Below, one piece after another: positions 8,619 through 17,490 of a DNA stretch of 64,000 nucleotides. The stretch is from Hyphomicrobiales bacterium (GTDB lineage Bacteria; Pseudomonadota; Alphaproteobacteria; Rhizobiales; Rhizobiaceae). The position numbers and the translations under genes were made by a program. How positions within the stretch are numbered: position 1 is the first letter of the stretch; each line of letters opens with the position of its first letter. Location: NCBI GenBank assembly GCA_021775455.1, contig JAJFHU010000012.1, positions 1 through 64,000 on the forward strand, written 5' to 3'. Under the pieces are notes generated by a model. That model made no database searches and was not told the origin of the DNA. It saw nothing but the letters and a program-made list of their open reading frames with translations.

Positions 8619-9074
8619 ATGCAGCTAGAATTATTCAAAATGATCGACCGGATTAGTGCGGTCGATCTCGACGCAAGAAAGCTCAACGCCTCTTCTACCG
8701 TGCCGGATGAAAGCAAGGTGTTTGAAGGTCATTTTCCCGGGCACCCATTGGTTCCCGGCGTGTTGATGATTGAAACGATGGCTCAGGCATCGGGAATTTT
8801 AATCATGCACACAATCGATTTTGAAAAGATACCTTTTCTTGCCGGTGTAAAAGAAGGAAAACTGCGTGATTTTCTGGGCCCTAGGGCTGAAATGGACATA
8901 ACAGCCGAAATAGAACACGAAGGCTCCGGTTTTGCGGTCACACGAGCTGAAATTCGTTCGGAAGGCAAGCGAGTTGCGAATGCCCAACTGACTTTCACCA
9001 TTAGGCCGTTTCCGACTGCCGAGTTGCAGAAAACCATCATACGTGAGGTTGCAGAGATGAAGAAGTCTGGGTAG
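8619..9074 (+). CDS. fabZXL: 3-hydroxyacyl-ACP dehydratase, FabZ type
   Basis: 151 residues. The active-site helix GHFPGHPLVPGVLMIETMAQ contains the FabZ catalytic His and Glu. It dehydrates hydroxyacyl-ACP during elongation of the very-long-chain fatty acid on AcpXL. Second gene of the cluster, 15 bp after the acpXL terminator. Full length for FabZ. Confidence 0.92.
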   Translation: MQLELFKMIDRISAVDLDARKLNASSTVPDESKVFEGHFPGHPLVPGVLMIETMAQASGILIMHTIDFEKIPFLAGVKEGKLRDFLGPRAEMDITAEIEHEGSGFAVTRAEIRSEGKRVANAQLTFTIRPFPTAELQKTIIREVAEMKKSG

Positions 9075-9154
9075 ATTTTTCTCGCAACCGCACCCGATCA
9101 ACTTTCGTCGAAATCACAAAAGAATATTCCTATTCAAGCGACCGGAACACCAAC

Positions 9155-10354
9155 ATGACAGCGAACAACCATGAAGTCTGGATTACAGGAGTAGGTATCG
9201 TCTCCTGCTTTGGTGAAGGCGCAGAACATCATTGGAAAGTGCTTGGCGCTGACAAGGCACCAAAACCCATAATCGACAACGAAATTGTCAAGCCGTACAG
9301 TGTTCATCCACTCCCGGAAATGGATTGGTCATTGCAAATTCCAAGGCGTGGCGACCAGCGCCAAATGGAAAACTGGCAACGGCTTGGTACATACACGGCG
9401 GGTCTTGCCTTGGAAGATGCCGGCATGAAAGAGATTGAGGAACTGGTCTCTTCCATGGATTTGGTGGTCGCAGCCGGCGGCGGCGAGCGTGATGTGGAAA
9501 CCGACAACGCGATCATGCGTGATGCGATTGCTGCAAACGACCGCGAAAAACTGCTACTGGAGCGCCTGCCCTCTGATCTGCGCCCTACCCTGTTTTTGGC
9601 GCAGTTATCAAACCTGCTTGCAGGTAACATTTCCATCGTTCACAAGGTCACCGGCTCATCCCGGACATACATGGGCGAAGAAACTGCAGGGATCACTTCC
9701 ATTGAAAATGCGGTATCGAGGATAAAATCCGGTCAAAGCACACATTTGCTCGTTGGCGGCTCTTACAATGCAGACCGTCCGGACGCTTTGCTCCCACATG
9801 AGCTTGGTCATCACCTTTATCGTGGTGGAGATGCGGGTATTCATGGTCGACAGGCTGATGGTGGTGGTTTGCGTATGGGCAGCGCAGGTGCATTTTTGGT
9901 ATTGGAAGAAGCTGAACATGCCAGGAAACGCGGCGCAAAAGTGTATGCCAAGTTAACTGGTGTTGCTTCGGATCTTGGTTCACGTGATGCGGAAAAAACC
10001 TTCACCCGACTAGATGGCATTGTGGAGCGATTGGGTCTTTCTGATAATGCCCCAGATGCTGTTATTTCAGGAGCAACAGGCGTTCGTGATGTGACCAAGC
10101 TGGAATTTGATTATTTAAACGAAAAATTCGGCAGTGACATCGCTACGAGAGCGTTTAACACCCAAATTGGCACACCTCTGGAAGCCAACCTGCCAGCGGG
10201 AGTGGCATTTGCCGCGCTGGCAATCAAGAATAGCGGATTTTACCCGCAATTTGAAAAGGAAGAAAAAGCCTCACCATCATCAGTAAACCGCATTCTGGTT
10301 ACCAGTCTCGGTCACGTTTGCGGTGAAGGCATGGCTGTTGTAGAAACGGTTTAG
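9155..10354 (+). CDS. fabF2XL: Ketoacyl-ACP synthase-like protein, catalytic residues absent
   Basis: 399 residues with the thiolase fold of KAS II. Where FabF has the nucleophile (TACTSG) this protein reads GEETAG, so Cys is replaced by Glu; the first active-site His region reads SGATGVRD in place of NAHGT, and the Lys/His region reads NTQIGTPLE. All three catalytic positions therefore look lost. This resembles chain-length factors that pair with an active ketosynthase in type II polyketide systems. The likely partner is the intact synthase encoded next. The symbol follows the gene order described for rhizobia and is tentative. Confidence 0.88.
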   Translation: MTANNHEVWITGVGIVSCFGEGAEHHWKVLGADKAPKPIIDNEIVKPYSVHPLPEMDWSLQIPRRGDQRQMENWQRLGTYTAGLALEDAGMKEIEELVSSMDLVVAAGGGERDVETDNAIMRDAIAANDREKLLLERLPSDLRPTLFLAQLSNLLAGNISIVHKVTGSSRTYMGEETAGITSIENAVSRIKSGQSTHLLVGGSYNADRPDALLPHELGHHLYRGGDAGIHGRQADGGGLRMGSAGAFLVLEEAEHARKRGAKVYAKLTGVASDLGSRDAEKTFTRLDGIVERLGLSDNAPDAVISGATGVRDVTKLEFDYLNEKFGSDIATRAFNTQIGTPLEANLPAGVAFAALAIKNSGFYPQFEKEEKASPSSVNRILVTSLGHVCGEGMAVVETV

Positions 10355-10396
10355 ATAAGAAAATTACAGGCACTTGGGGAAACGCGGAGACAAGAA

Positions 10397-11671
10397 ATGA
10401 CGAAGTATACTGACCACAAGGGACGCCCCATCATAGCCATTACCGGCCTTGGAGTTGTCACGTCGCTTGGGCAAGGCGTTGAAGATAACTGGAATGCTCT
10501 CATATCCGGCACCTCAGGCATTCGTGAAGTTAAGCGTTTCTCAACCGACGGACTGAACACGCGGATTGCCGGTACAGTTGATTTCATGAAGCCGGAAGAA
10601 ATTTCCGCTCCAGGAATTTCGTTTGCCATGGCTGACTCGACGGCTGAAGAAGCACTGGCCATGGCAGGATTTGGCCATGACGGTTTTCCAGGTCCGCTAT
10701 ATTTTGCTGCACCACCGGTGGAGCTTGAATGGCAGCACCGTTTTGAATTGCTTGAAAACAGCAATTCCGGTGAAGTTGGGTATGAGCGGCTCATGTCTTC
10801 TGCAAGGGAGCACAAACAGGAAAACATGCACAAGCTGATACAGCTTGGAACAATTGCTTTCCGGTTGGCTGAAAAATACAATACGCGAGGCTTGCCTATT
10901 TCACTTTCTACTGCCTGTGCGTCGGGTGCCACTGCAATTCAACAAGGCATTGAAGCGCTGCGTCGCGGTGACAGTGAGGCTGCATTATGCGTTGCTTCCG
11001 ATGGTTCGGTAACCGCAGAAGGTTTAATCCGGTTTTCACTTTTGTCAGCTCTCACTACACAAAATGAGAAGCCAGAAAAAGCATCCAAGCCATTTTCGAA
11101 AGATCGCGATGGCTTTGTGATGTCTGAGGGTTCTGCAGCATTGGTGCTGGAAACCCTGGAGCACGCTGAAAACCGGGGAGCAAAAGTTCTCGGTGTTATT
11201 CGCGGTGTTGGAGAAAAAGCCGACAGTTTCCATCGAACCCGATCAAGTCCTGATGGCGCACCGGTGATTACTGCAATATCCTCAGCCATTGAGGATGCAG
11301 GCGTAACTACGGATGATATCGGATACATCAATGCCCACGGCACTTCGACGCCAGAAAATGATCGCATGGAGTATAATTCACTTCATGCAGTGTTTGGCGA
11401 CAAGATTCACCAGACACCAATTTCTTCCAACAAGTCCATGATTGGTCATACATTGACAGCGGGCGGTGCGGTTGAAGCGGTATTCTCGTTCCAGACAATG
11501 CTGACAAGTACAATTCCGCCAACAATCAACTATGACAATCCTGATCCCGACATTCCCTTGGATGTGGTTCCGAATGTAAAACGGGATGGGGAAGTCAAAA
11601 ACATACTCTCAAACTCGTTTGGCTTTGGCGGTCAAAATGCCTGCTTGGTATTTGGCCGGGAAGCTGCATAA
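10397..11671 (+). CDS. fabF1XL: Beta-ketoacyl-ACP synthase II
   Basis: 424 residues. The triad is present: Cys in LSTACASG, His in NAHGTSTPEND and the Lys/His pair in SNKSMIGHT. It condenses malonyl units with the growing chain on AcpXL. It begins 42 bp after the inactive synthase-like gene and probably forms a heterodimer with that product. Symbol assigned from gene order, tentative. Confidence 0.92.
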   Translation: MTKYTDHKGRPIIAITGLGVVTSLGQGVEDNWNALISGTSGIREVKRFSTDGLNTRIAGTVDFMKPEEISAPGISFAMADSTAEEALAMAGFGHDGFPGPLYFAAPPVELEWQHRFELLENSNSGEVGYERLMSSAREHKQENMHKLIQLGTIAFRLAEKYNTRGLPISLSTACASGATAIQQGIEALRRGDSEAALCVASDGSVTAEGLIRFSLLSALTTQNEKPEKASKPFSKDRDGFVMSEGSAALVLETLEHAENRGAKVLGVIRGVGEKADSFHRTRSSPDGAPVITAISSAIEDAGVTTDDIGYINAHGTSTPENDRMEYNSLHAVFGDKIHQTPISSNKSMIGHTLTAGGAVEAVFSFQTMLTSTIPPTINYDNPDPDIPLDVVPNVKRDGEVKNILSNSFGFGGQNACLVFGREAA

Positions 11672-11705
11672 CACATACAATTAGACCTTAGCTGCGGAGA
11701 CTGAA

Positions 11706-12737
11706 TTGCGCGCCCTCCAACTTGTTTCAGAACGTCAAATATCCGTCACCGATGTTCCCCCTCCTCCTCCTCCAGGTGAGGGAGAAGTGCAACTAAAAAT
11801 TCGAGTTGTCGCACTCAACCATATTGACGTATGGGGCTGGCGTGGAATGGCGTTTGCCAAACGAAATCTGCCCATGACAGTCGGCGCAGAAGCTTCCGCC
11901 GAAGTAGCAGAAATCGGACCGGGTGTATCAGGCCTCAAGACCGGTGATCTGGTCTCTATCTATGGTGCGCCAACCTGTGGCCTGTGTCGGCCCTGTAAGG
12001 AAGGGCGTGACAATCTGTGCGAAAACCCAAAAGGCGTACATGGTTTTCACTTTGATGGATATGCGCAGGAACTTTCAAACATGCCGGCGAGAAACCTCGT
12101 CCCGGCCCCTCCAGGAGTTGATGAAGTAGGTGCGGCCCTTGCTCCGGTTACATTTGGCACTGTTGAACACATGCTGTTTGATAACGCGAAACTACTGTCC
12201 GGTGAAACGGTTTTGGTTCACGCTGGCGGTTCCGGTATTGGATCTGCAGCCATCCAGCTCGCCAAGAACATCGGTGCAAAGGTAATCACCACTGTGGGTT
12301 CCGATGACAAGATTGAAAAGTGCCTGGAACTCGGCGCAGACCAAGTCATCAACTACCGCGAAGACCGGTTTGAGGGCGTCGTTCGAAAACTAACCAAGAA
12401 AAAAGGCGTGGATGTAGTTTTTGAACATGTGGGCGCGGACACCTGGCAAGGCAGTATGCTCTGCATGCGCCGTGGTGGCCGTCTGGTTACGTGTGGTTCC
12501 ACCAGTGGTGTTTCAGCTACTACCAATCTAATGCAGCTGTTCCAGCAGCAATTGCGGCTTATTGGATCATTTGGATGTCGTATGGAAAACATGGCTGATG
12601 CCATGGAAAAAATGGCCAAGGGTCTGGTCCACCCTGTTGTTGATCGAGAAATCGAATTTGGTGATGTGGCTACAGCACTTGAACGTATGGAAAGCCGGAA
12701 GGTTTTTGGCAAGATCATCATGCGGGTCAATGACTGA
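11706..12737 (+). CDS. Zinc-type alcohol dehydrogenase of the XL cluster
   Basis: 343 residues, TTG start with GCGGAG seven bases upstream. The structural zinc site CGLCRPC followed by C eight residues on is intact, and a Rossmann motif GGSGIGSAA lies near 175. Medium-chain dehydrogenase/enoyl-reductase family; in rhizobial clusters this position holds adh2XL, thought to serve the reduction steps of the long acyl chain. Six consecutive prolines at residues 18-23 are unusual and predict EF-P dependence for efficient translation. Confidence 0.88.
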   Translation: MRALQLVSERQISVTDVPPPPPPGEGEVQLKIRVVALNHIDVWGWRGMAFAKRNLPMTVGAEASAEVAEIGPGVSGLKTGDLVSIYGAPTCGLCRPCKEGRDNLCENPKGVHGFHFDGYAQELSNMPARNLVPAPPGVDEVGAALAPVTFGTVEHMLFDNAKLLSGETVLVHAGGSGIGSAAIQLAKNIGAKVITTVGSDDKIEKCLELGADQVINYREDRFEGVVRKLTKKKGVDVVFEHVGADTWQGSMLCMRRGGRLVTCGSTSGVSATTNLMQLFQQQLRLIGSFGCRMENMADAMEKMAKGLVHPVVDREIEFGDVATALERMESRKVFGKIIMRVND

Positions 12738-12770
12738 GCCAAACCCTTCATCAGGCAAGGGGTCAATTGA

Positions 12771-13769
12771 ATGAAAGATCATGCCCCGCTCATCCGAAAG
12801 ATCGTGATCGCCATGCGCGATATTCCCGATTGGATAATCGCCAAGCTGTTTTTCGCAGCTACAAGCGGACTCAAATACTTTCCACCTGATCGCGCGATAG
12901 AATTTTGGGGCAAGATTGGCCGCATATTCGGTATGAGGTTTCCTCGTACAAATCTCGCCCGCGAAAATCTGAAACTTGCGTTTCCCGAAAAGAGTAATTC
13001 AGAAATCAATGAAATACTGCGCCAAATGTGGACCAACATGGGTCGCTTGGGCGCGGAATATGTTTATCTGGACCAGATTTTCGACATAAACGAAGAAGAT
13101 CAATCAAAGGGGCGTGTGGAAATTACCGGCGGTGAGCATTTCGATGAAATGGCGGCCCTCGATGGACCTGCGGTATGTTTTACAGGACACACGGGCAATT
13201 GGGAGATTTTGCCTATCGCCTCAGCAGCATATGGCTTGAACATTACTGCACTGTTTCGCCCCCCAAACAACAAGTATTTGGCAGAGCGTGTATTGTCAGC
13301 CCGCGAAACAGCAATGGGGCATTTGGTTCCCTCCAAAGCTGGCGCATCCTGGGCTTTGGCGACCGAGATGGACAAGGGTGGGAAGGTCGGAATACTGGTT
13401 GACCAGTTTTTTCGAAAAGGCGTACCAATAGATTTCCTGGGCCGGGAAACACTTGCCAATCCCCTGGTCGCAAAGCTGGCCAGACAATATGATTGTCCGG
13501 TATATCCTGCAAGATGTGTTCGTCTTCCCGGAAGCCGGTTCCGAATTGAGATACAACCAGCATTGAAGATTCCGCGGAACAAAGACGGCTCAGTTAATGA
13601 AGCGCAACTTGTTCAGGACGTGAACAATGTTGTAGCTGGATGGATTCGCGAATATCCGGAACAATGGTTATGGCTGCATAAGCGATGGCGTCCAGATTCT
13701 ATGAAAAAACGGGCTGAACGAATAGCTGCCAAGAAAGCTAAGCGCGCTGAGTCTGGCAAGGCCAAGTAA
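12771..13769 (+). CDS. lpxXL: Lipid A very-long-chain acyltransferase LpxXL
   Basis: 332 residues of the LpxL/HtrB lysophospholipid acyltransferase family. GHTGNWE near residue 137 contains the catalytic H-x4-E box. N-terminal hydrophobic region anchors it to the inner membrane, and the tail is Lys/Ala rich. As the last gene of the cluster begun by acpXL it should move the long acyl chain from AcpXL to lipid A. AAGGGG 8 bases upstream supports the start. Confidence 0.92.
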   Translation: MKDHAPLIRKIVIAMRDIPDWIIAKLFFAATSGLKYFPPDRAIEFWGKIGRIFGMRFPRTNLARENLKLAFPEKSNSEINEILRQMWTNMGRLGAEYVYLDQIFDINEEDQSKGRVEITGGEHFDEMAALDGPAVCFTGHTGNWEILPIASAAYGLNITALFRPPNNKYLAERVLSARETAMGHLVPSKAGASWALATEMDKGGKVGILVDQFFRKGVPIDFLGRETLANPLVAKLARQYDCPVYPARCVRLPGSRFRIEIQPALKIPRNKDGSVNEAQLVQDVNNVVAGWIREYPEQWLWLHKRWRPDSMKKRAERIAAKKAKRAESGKAK

Positions 13770-13802
13770 TTCAAATGCGCATTCGTGTTCAGTAACCAAT
13801 TA

Positions 13803-14228
13803 TCAGTAATTAACGCGCACTTTCATGTTTTTCAGGCCAGCACGCGCCGTCATGTTGAACAGGACGCGGGCATTTTCAGGATGCAGTCGAATGCATCCTG
13901 CAGACGCCGGACGCCCAAGGCGCTTTATCTGGTTTGTTCCATGAATGGCAAAATTCCCACTGTAGAAGATTGAAAAAGGCATTGGTGCATTGTTGTAACG
14001 GCTCGAGCGATGGTTTTTGGATAGCCATTGTGCGCGCCACGTTCCGGTTGGTGTAACCTTACCACGCCGGGCAGTCGAGACTGGCCAAACGTGTTTTAGT
14101 CGCCCGTGTTGATATACCCGCATTTTTTGTTCGGAGAGATCGATCCGCGCTTCAATTACCGCTGAAAAAGCGGGAAAACTCATCATCCCAAGTAAAATGA
14201 CAAATGCAGCAAATACAGTTTTCATCAA
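13803..14228 (-). CDS. L,D-transpeptidase (YkuD domain), secreted
   Basis: 141 residues with a signal peptide (about 1-23, ending FSA). The catalytic motif HGTNQIKRLG then SAGCIRLH contains the active His and Cys. YkuD enzymes form 3-3 peptidoglycan crosslinks or attach envelope proteins. Compact, single-domain member. Convergent with lpxXL. Confidence 0.9.
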   Translation of the reverse strand: MMKTVFAAFVILLGMMSFPAFSAVIEARIDLSEQKMRVYQHGRLKHVWPVSTARRGKVTPTGTWRAQWLSKNHRSSRYNNAPMPFSIFYSGNFAIHGTNQIKRLGRPASAGCIRLHPENARVLFNMTARAGLKNMKVRVNY

Positions 14229-14358
14229 TTCCTCCAGTGTCAGGAAACCCTGACCCAGCGATATTAGATAATAATTTTCTAAAACTCCATCAATTCAGTG
14301 AAAAATCACGGAAATTTCAATTCATATGGTTAGCAACAAAGTCAACCAAAGATGAGAA

Positions 14359-14718
14359 TTACTGGACTGTAATTCTAAACCGATCTTTGAATATCGTGAA
14401 ACTTTCACTTCCAGACTTGGTTGCCTTGAACTTGACACCTCTGGCTGGCAATTCCTTTCCGCAGCTATCACTGATTACCGTGCCGGCACCGCCATTGGAA
14501 AATTTACCAGTTTTGGATTTTGGTAATCTGGATTTGACCTGAGCCCAGGCAGGCGCACGAGTTCCATCACATGCTGACCGCACACCCTTCAATATTATAC
14601 TGTCCCCAATAGAAAGCGTGACATTCCTGTTAAATGGAAAACCCTGCGCCCACCCAATGTTGACGATTGATAGCAACACCAAAAAGGCACAGGCAACGGC
14701 TACGATCAGCTTGTTCAT
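14359..14718 (-). CDS. Small secreted hypothetical protein
   Basis: 119 residues with a clear signal peptide (1-24, ending GWA). The mature part has two Cys (in SACDG and DSCGK) that could form a disulfide. AAGGAG 7 bases upstream supports the start. Same strand as the transpeptidase gene, but 130 bp away. Function unknown. Confidence 0.75.
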   Translation of the reverse strand: MNKLIVAVACAFLVLLSIVNIGWAQGFPFNRNVTLSIGDSIILKGVRSACDGTRAPAWAQVKSRLPKSKTGKFSNGGAGTVISDSCGKELPARGVKFKATKSGSESFTIFKDRFRITVQ

Positions 14719-14852
14719 TCACATTCTCCTTTTTAATCCAATGCGATAGGGGTATTATTAACATCTACATCACTTTGTGAAGCTTGTTTGACAGTTGTCG
14801 GTCGGCTATTCAAGAAATTGTAACGGTTAAATCCGCATCCAAAGGCTCCATT

Positions 14853-15677
14853 ATGAGTGTTTCCACAAAAAATCGTTCACTTACCCCTCCCGACATTTCC
14901 GCCCGAAAAGGTCAAACGCCGATTGTTTGCCTGGCAGCCTATACGACGCCTATTGCCAAGCTAATCGATCCCCATTGCGATTTGGTATTGGTTGGAGACA
15001 GTGTTGGCATGGTCATGCACGGTATGCCGAACACTTTGGGAGTGTCCATGGACATGATGGTGATGCATGGCGCCGCGGTCCGCCGGGGATTGAAAAAGGC
15101 ACTGCTGGTTATCGACATGCCCTTCGGCTCTTATGAAAAGAGTAAGGAACAGGCTTTTGAGAATGCTGCCCGCTTCATGTGTGAAACCGAGTGCGGTGCG
15201 ATCAAAATTGAAGGCGGGGAAGCAATGGCTGAGACAATTGAGTTTCTTACAAAACGTGGCATTCCGGTCATGGCGCACGTTGGCCTAACACCTCAGGCAG
15301 TCAATGTGTTTGGTGGATACAAGACACAGGGAACCGGTAAAGACGCCAGCCGCATCATGAACGATGCAAAAGCGATTGAGCAAGCTGGTGCCTTCTCGGT
15401 AGTTTGCGAAAAGATGCCGGATCCACTGGCGCGGAAAATCACAGCCAAACTCAAAATACCGACCATTGGTATAGGTGCTTCTGCCCAATGCGATGGGCAA
15501 ATATTGGTCGTTGATGACATGATGGGTATGTTCACCGAGTTTCACCCCAAGTTTGTTAAACGCTATGCAAACCTGGGTGAGCAGCTTGGCGATTGTGTTG
15601 CCGAATATGCCAAGGATGTAAAAGCGCGCAAATTTCCAGCGCCAGAGCATGTTTATGACTATGCCGGAGAAAAGTAA
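14853..15677 (+). CDS. panB: 3-methyl-2-oxobutanoate hydroxymethyltransferase
   Basis: 274 residues from ATG 14853; the longer frame from 14784 adds an atypical leader and is not preferred. [12 protein letters not shown] is the family metal/ketopantoate motif and MAHVGLTPQ follows. Transfers a one-carbon unit from methylene-tetrahydrofolate to ketoisovalerate, the first step to pantothenate. Followed after 25 bp by panC; an operon. Confidence 0.96.
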   Translation: MSVSTKNRSLTPPDISARKGQTPIVCLAAYTTPIAKLIDPHCDLVLVGDSVGMVMHGMPNTLGVSMDMMVMHGAAVRRGLKKALLVIDMPFGSYEKSKEQAFENAARFMCETECGAIKIEGGEAMAETIEFLTKRGIPVMAHVGLTPQAVNVFGGYKTQGTGKDASRIMNDAKAIEQAGAFSVVCEKMPDPLARKITAKLKIPTIGIGASAQCDGQILVVDDMMGMFTEFHPKFVKRYANLGEQLGDCVAEYAKDVKARKFPAPEHVYDYAGEK

Positions 15678-15702
15678 TTCGGCTAATTAGCATCGGATAT
15701 TC

Positions 15703-16554
15703 ATGGATATGACGATCAAGACCATCAGGCGCATCAAGGGCTTGCGAACCCAAATCAGTAAATGGCGTGAACACGGCGACAAGATTGCGCTTGTCCCGAC
15801 GATGGGGGGACTGCACGAAGGACATTTGTCATTGGTGCGAAAGGCTCAAAAATCGGGAGATCGTGTGGTTGTTTCACTCTTTGTAAATCCAACGCAGTTC
15901 AACAACAAGGTAGACTTAAAAAAGTACCCCCGAAATGAAAAGGGTGATCTCGCAGCGCTCGCAGATTTGGGAGTTGATTTGCTTTATGCGCCCGATGCTG
16001 AAGAAATGTATCCAAGGGGATTTAACACTGAAGTTATCGTCCGAACTGGAACTGACATAATGGACGGCAAGTTTCGTCCAGGGCACTTTGAAGGTGTAGC
16101 AACGGTGGTTACGAAACTTTTTTTGCAAGTAACGCCCGATTTTGCCTGTTTTGGAGAAAAGGATTTCCAGCAACTTTCATTAATTCGAAAAATGGTTAGA
16201 GACCTGGATATTCCCGTTAAAATCATTGGTGTACCAACAGTGAGAGAATTGGACGGTTTGGCGATGTCTTCGCGTAACGTCAGGTTGAGCAAATCCAATC
16301 GTTCTATTGCACCGACACTTCATTCAGAGCTGAAATCTGCAAAAGAAGCCATTCTGGATGGTGGAAACCCAACCGCAATTTGTAAAAGAGCGCAATCAAA
16401 CCTGCTGAAGGCCGGTTTCAAGTCCATAGACTATTTTGAGTTTCGTTCAGCAGATGAATTGAAACTCATTAAATCTCCAGATCAATCATCAAGATTGTTC
16501 GTTGCGGCGCGGCTGGGAGATATCCGCCTGATCGATAATTTGAAAGTTCGATAA
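15703..16554 (+). CDS. panC: Pantoate-beta-alanine ligase
   Basis: 283 residues. VPTMGGLHEGHLSLV is the ATP-binding HxGH region and LDGLAMSSRN the second signature. Catalyses the ATP-dependent last step of pantothenate synthesis. The start may be ATG 15703 or ATG 15709. Gene order panB-panC is common in alphaproteobacteria. Confidence 0.96.
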   Translation: MDMTIKTIRRIKGLRTQISKWREHGDKIALVPTMGGLHEGHLSLVRKAQKSGDRVVVSLFVNPTQFNNKVDLKKYPRNEKGDLAALADLGVDLLYAPDAEEMYPRGFNTEVIVRTGTDIMDGKFRPGHFEGVATVVTKLFLQVTPDFACFGEKDFQQLSLIRKMVRDLDIPVKIIGVPTVRELDGLAMSSRNVRLSKSNRSIAPTLHSELKSAKEAILDGGNPTAICKRAQSNLLKAGFKSIDYFEFRSADELKLIKSPDQSSRLFVAARLGDIRLIDNLKVR

Positions 16555-16583
16555 AGGGCGTAAGCCAACGGGTGCCGGACCGG

Positions 16584-16967
16584 TTAGGAGTTAATCTCCA
16601 GTAATCGTGCCGTCTTCAATGCCAAAGATGTTCCGCCCCCGCTGATCGCCGGATCATTCAGCGAAATACCTCTTACAAATCCTAGAATTTCAAACTTTTG
16701 ATCATCTGGAAGTCGGCGTGCTTCGTCCAAATATAGGGAAATCTTGTCATCCTGACTGATAATTTCGGCAACCATGGACTCCGTGAGCGGGACCTCATCG
16801 GGATTGACACTGAGGTAATCCTCCAGAATTATTCTGAACAGTCTGGTTTTCTCCGGGCGAACCTTGGCACTCAGTTCCATCACGAAATACAACAACACAG
16901 CTTTTGCCAAACGGGCTTCAAAGTGATCAAACCAGATACCCGGCGCCCCATCACACTCCAGGTTCAT
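16584..16967 (-). CDS. TerB-like helical hypothetical protein
   Basis: About 127 residues from ATG 16967 (AGGA just upstream); a longer frame to 17093 starts with non-conserved residues. The sequence is mainly helical and acidic and recalls TerB-like proteins, a weak match from pattern only. Convergent with panC; function unknown. Confidence 0.6.
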   Translation of the reverse strand: MNLECDGAPGIWFDHFEARLAKAVLLYFVMELSAKVRPEKTRLFRIILEDYLSVNPDEVPLTESMVAEIISQDDKISLYLDEARRLPDDQKFEILGFVRGISLNDPAISGGGTSLALKTARLLEINS

Positions 16968-17128
16968 CAGTCCTAAATCAAATTTGGAATACACAACCAG
17001 CCCCCTATATTTAACCCCAAAAGATTGCTTTCTCCCCACACCGGAAGCCGATACATACAACAGTATGTATGTCGGATAGCAACTGCTGTGCAATTATAAC
17101 AGGAGCATCTGAATAATTGCAAACGCAA

Positions 17129-17155
17129 ATGCCGACCACCATTGGTGGTCGGCAT
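17129..17155. repeat. Perfect hairpin, 12-bp stem
   Basis: ATGCCGACCACC and GGTGGTCGGCAT flank a three-base loop. No T-run follows on either strand, so it is not a standard terminator; it could stop transcription from the TerB-like side or belong to a small RNA. Confidence 0.5.
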
Positions 17156-17319
17156 AAGAATTATTGCCAAGTTTTTGAAACTGTACCCCGGTACGCAGTA
17201 CCAGATCCGGGAACCCGGCGGTAAAAGCATCCGCCTTGCCCTGATTTATAGGTCAATATCGTAAACAGCCCGTTAGAATAGGGTTACCGGAACCTTAAGA
17301 TTGGACAAATTCGGCAATA

Positions 17320-17350
17320 AATTTCACTTGTGCAATCGCAACGTGAAATT
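17320..17350. repeat. Inverted repeat upstream of bmt
   Basis: AATTTCAC (17320-17327) is complementary to GTGAAATT (17343-17350); the interior TTG and CAA extend the pairing in part. About 140 bp before bmt, a candidate leader structure or protein site. Confidence 0.35.
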
Positions 17351-17426
17351 CACCAGGTAACGCCAATTTTTACCATTCTTCAGCAGTTTTGGAATTATCT
17401 CTTCCAAAAGTTATCGGATTCATATA

Positions 17427-17446
17427 ATATAAAGAAATCTTTATAT
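17427..17446. promoter_or_regulatory. Palindromic operator upstream of bmt (SahR-like)
   Basis: ATATAAAGAAATCTTTATAT, 45 bp before the bmt start. The same word with one change occurs before metF at 29021-29040. Two copies in front of two methionine-cycle genes make a shared repressor site likely. It resembles, as I remember, the motif of SahR, the ArsR-family S-adenosylhomocysteine sensor of Proteobacteria; the regulator gene is not in the window. Confidence 0.7.
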
Positions 17447-17490
17447 CGTAATACGATACTATGATGATGCGGAAACCGAGGATTTAACCC

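Larger units (their letters stand above)
16968..17490. other. Gene-free region before bmt with inverted repeats
   Basis: 523 bp without a convincing gene. It contains a perfect 12-bp hairpin at 17129-17155, an 8-bp inverted repeat with partly paired interior at 17320-17350 and the operator-like palindrome at 17427-17446. A minus-strand frame at 16973-17230 has no ribosome binding site or family features. Confidence 0.7.

Noticed and set aside
16973-17230. Minus-strand 85-codon frame before bmt
   Set aside because: No ribosome binding site, Cys-rich random-looking composition, crosses the perfect hairpin.
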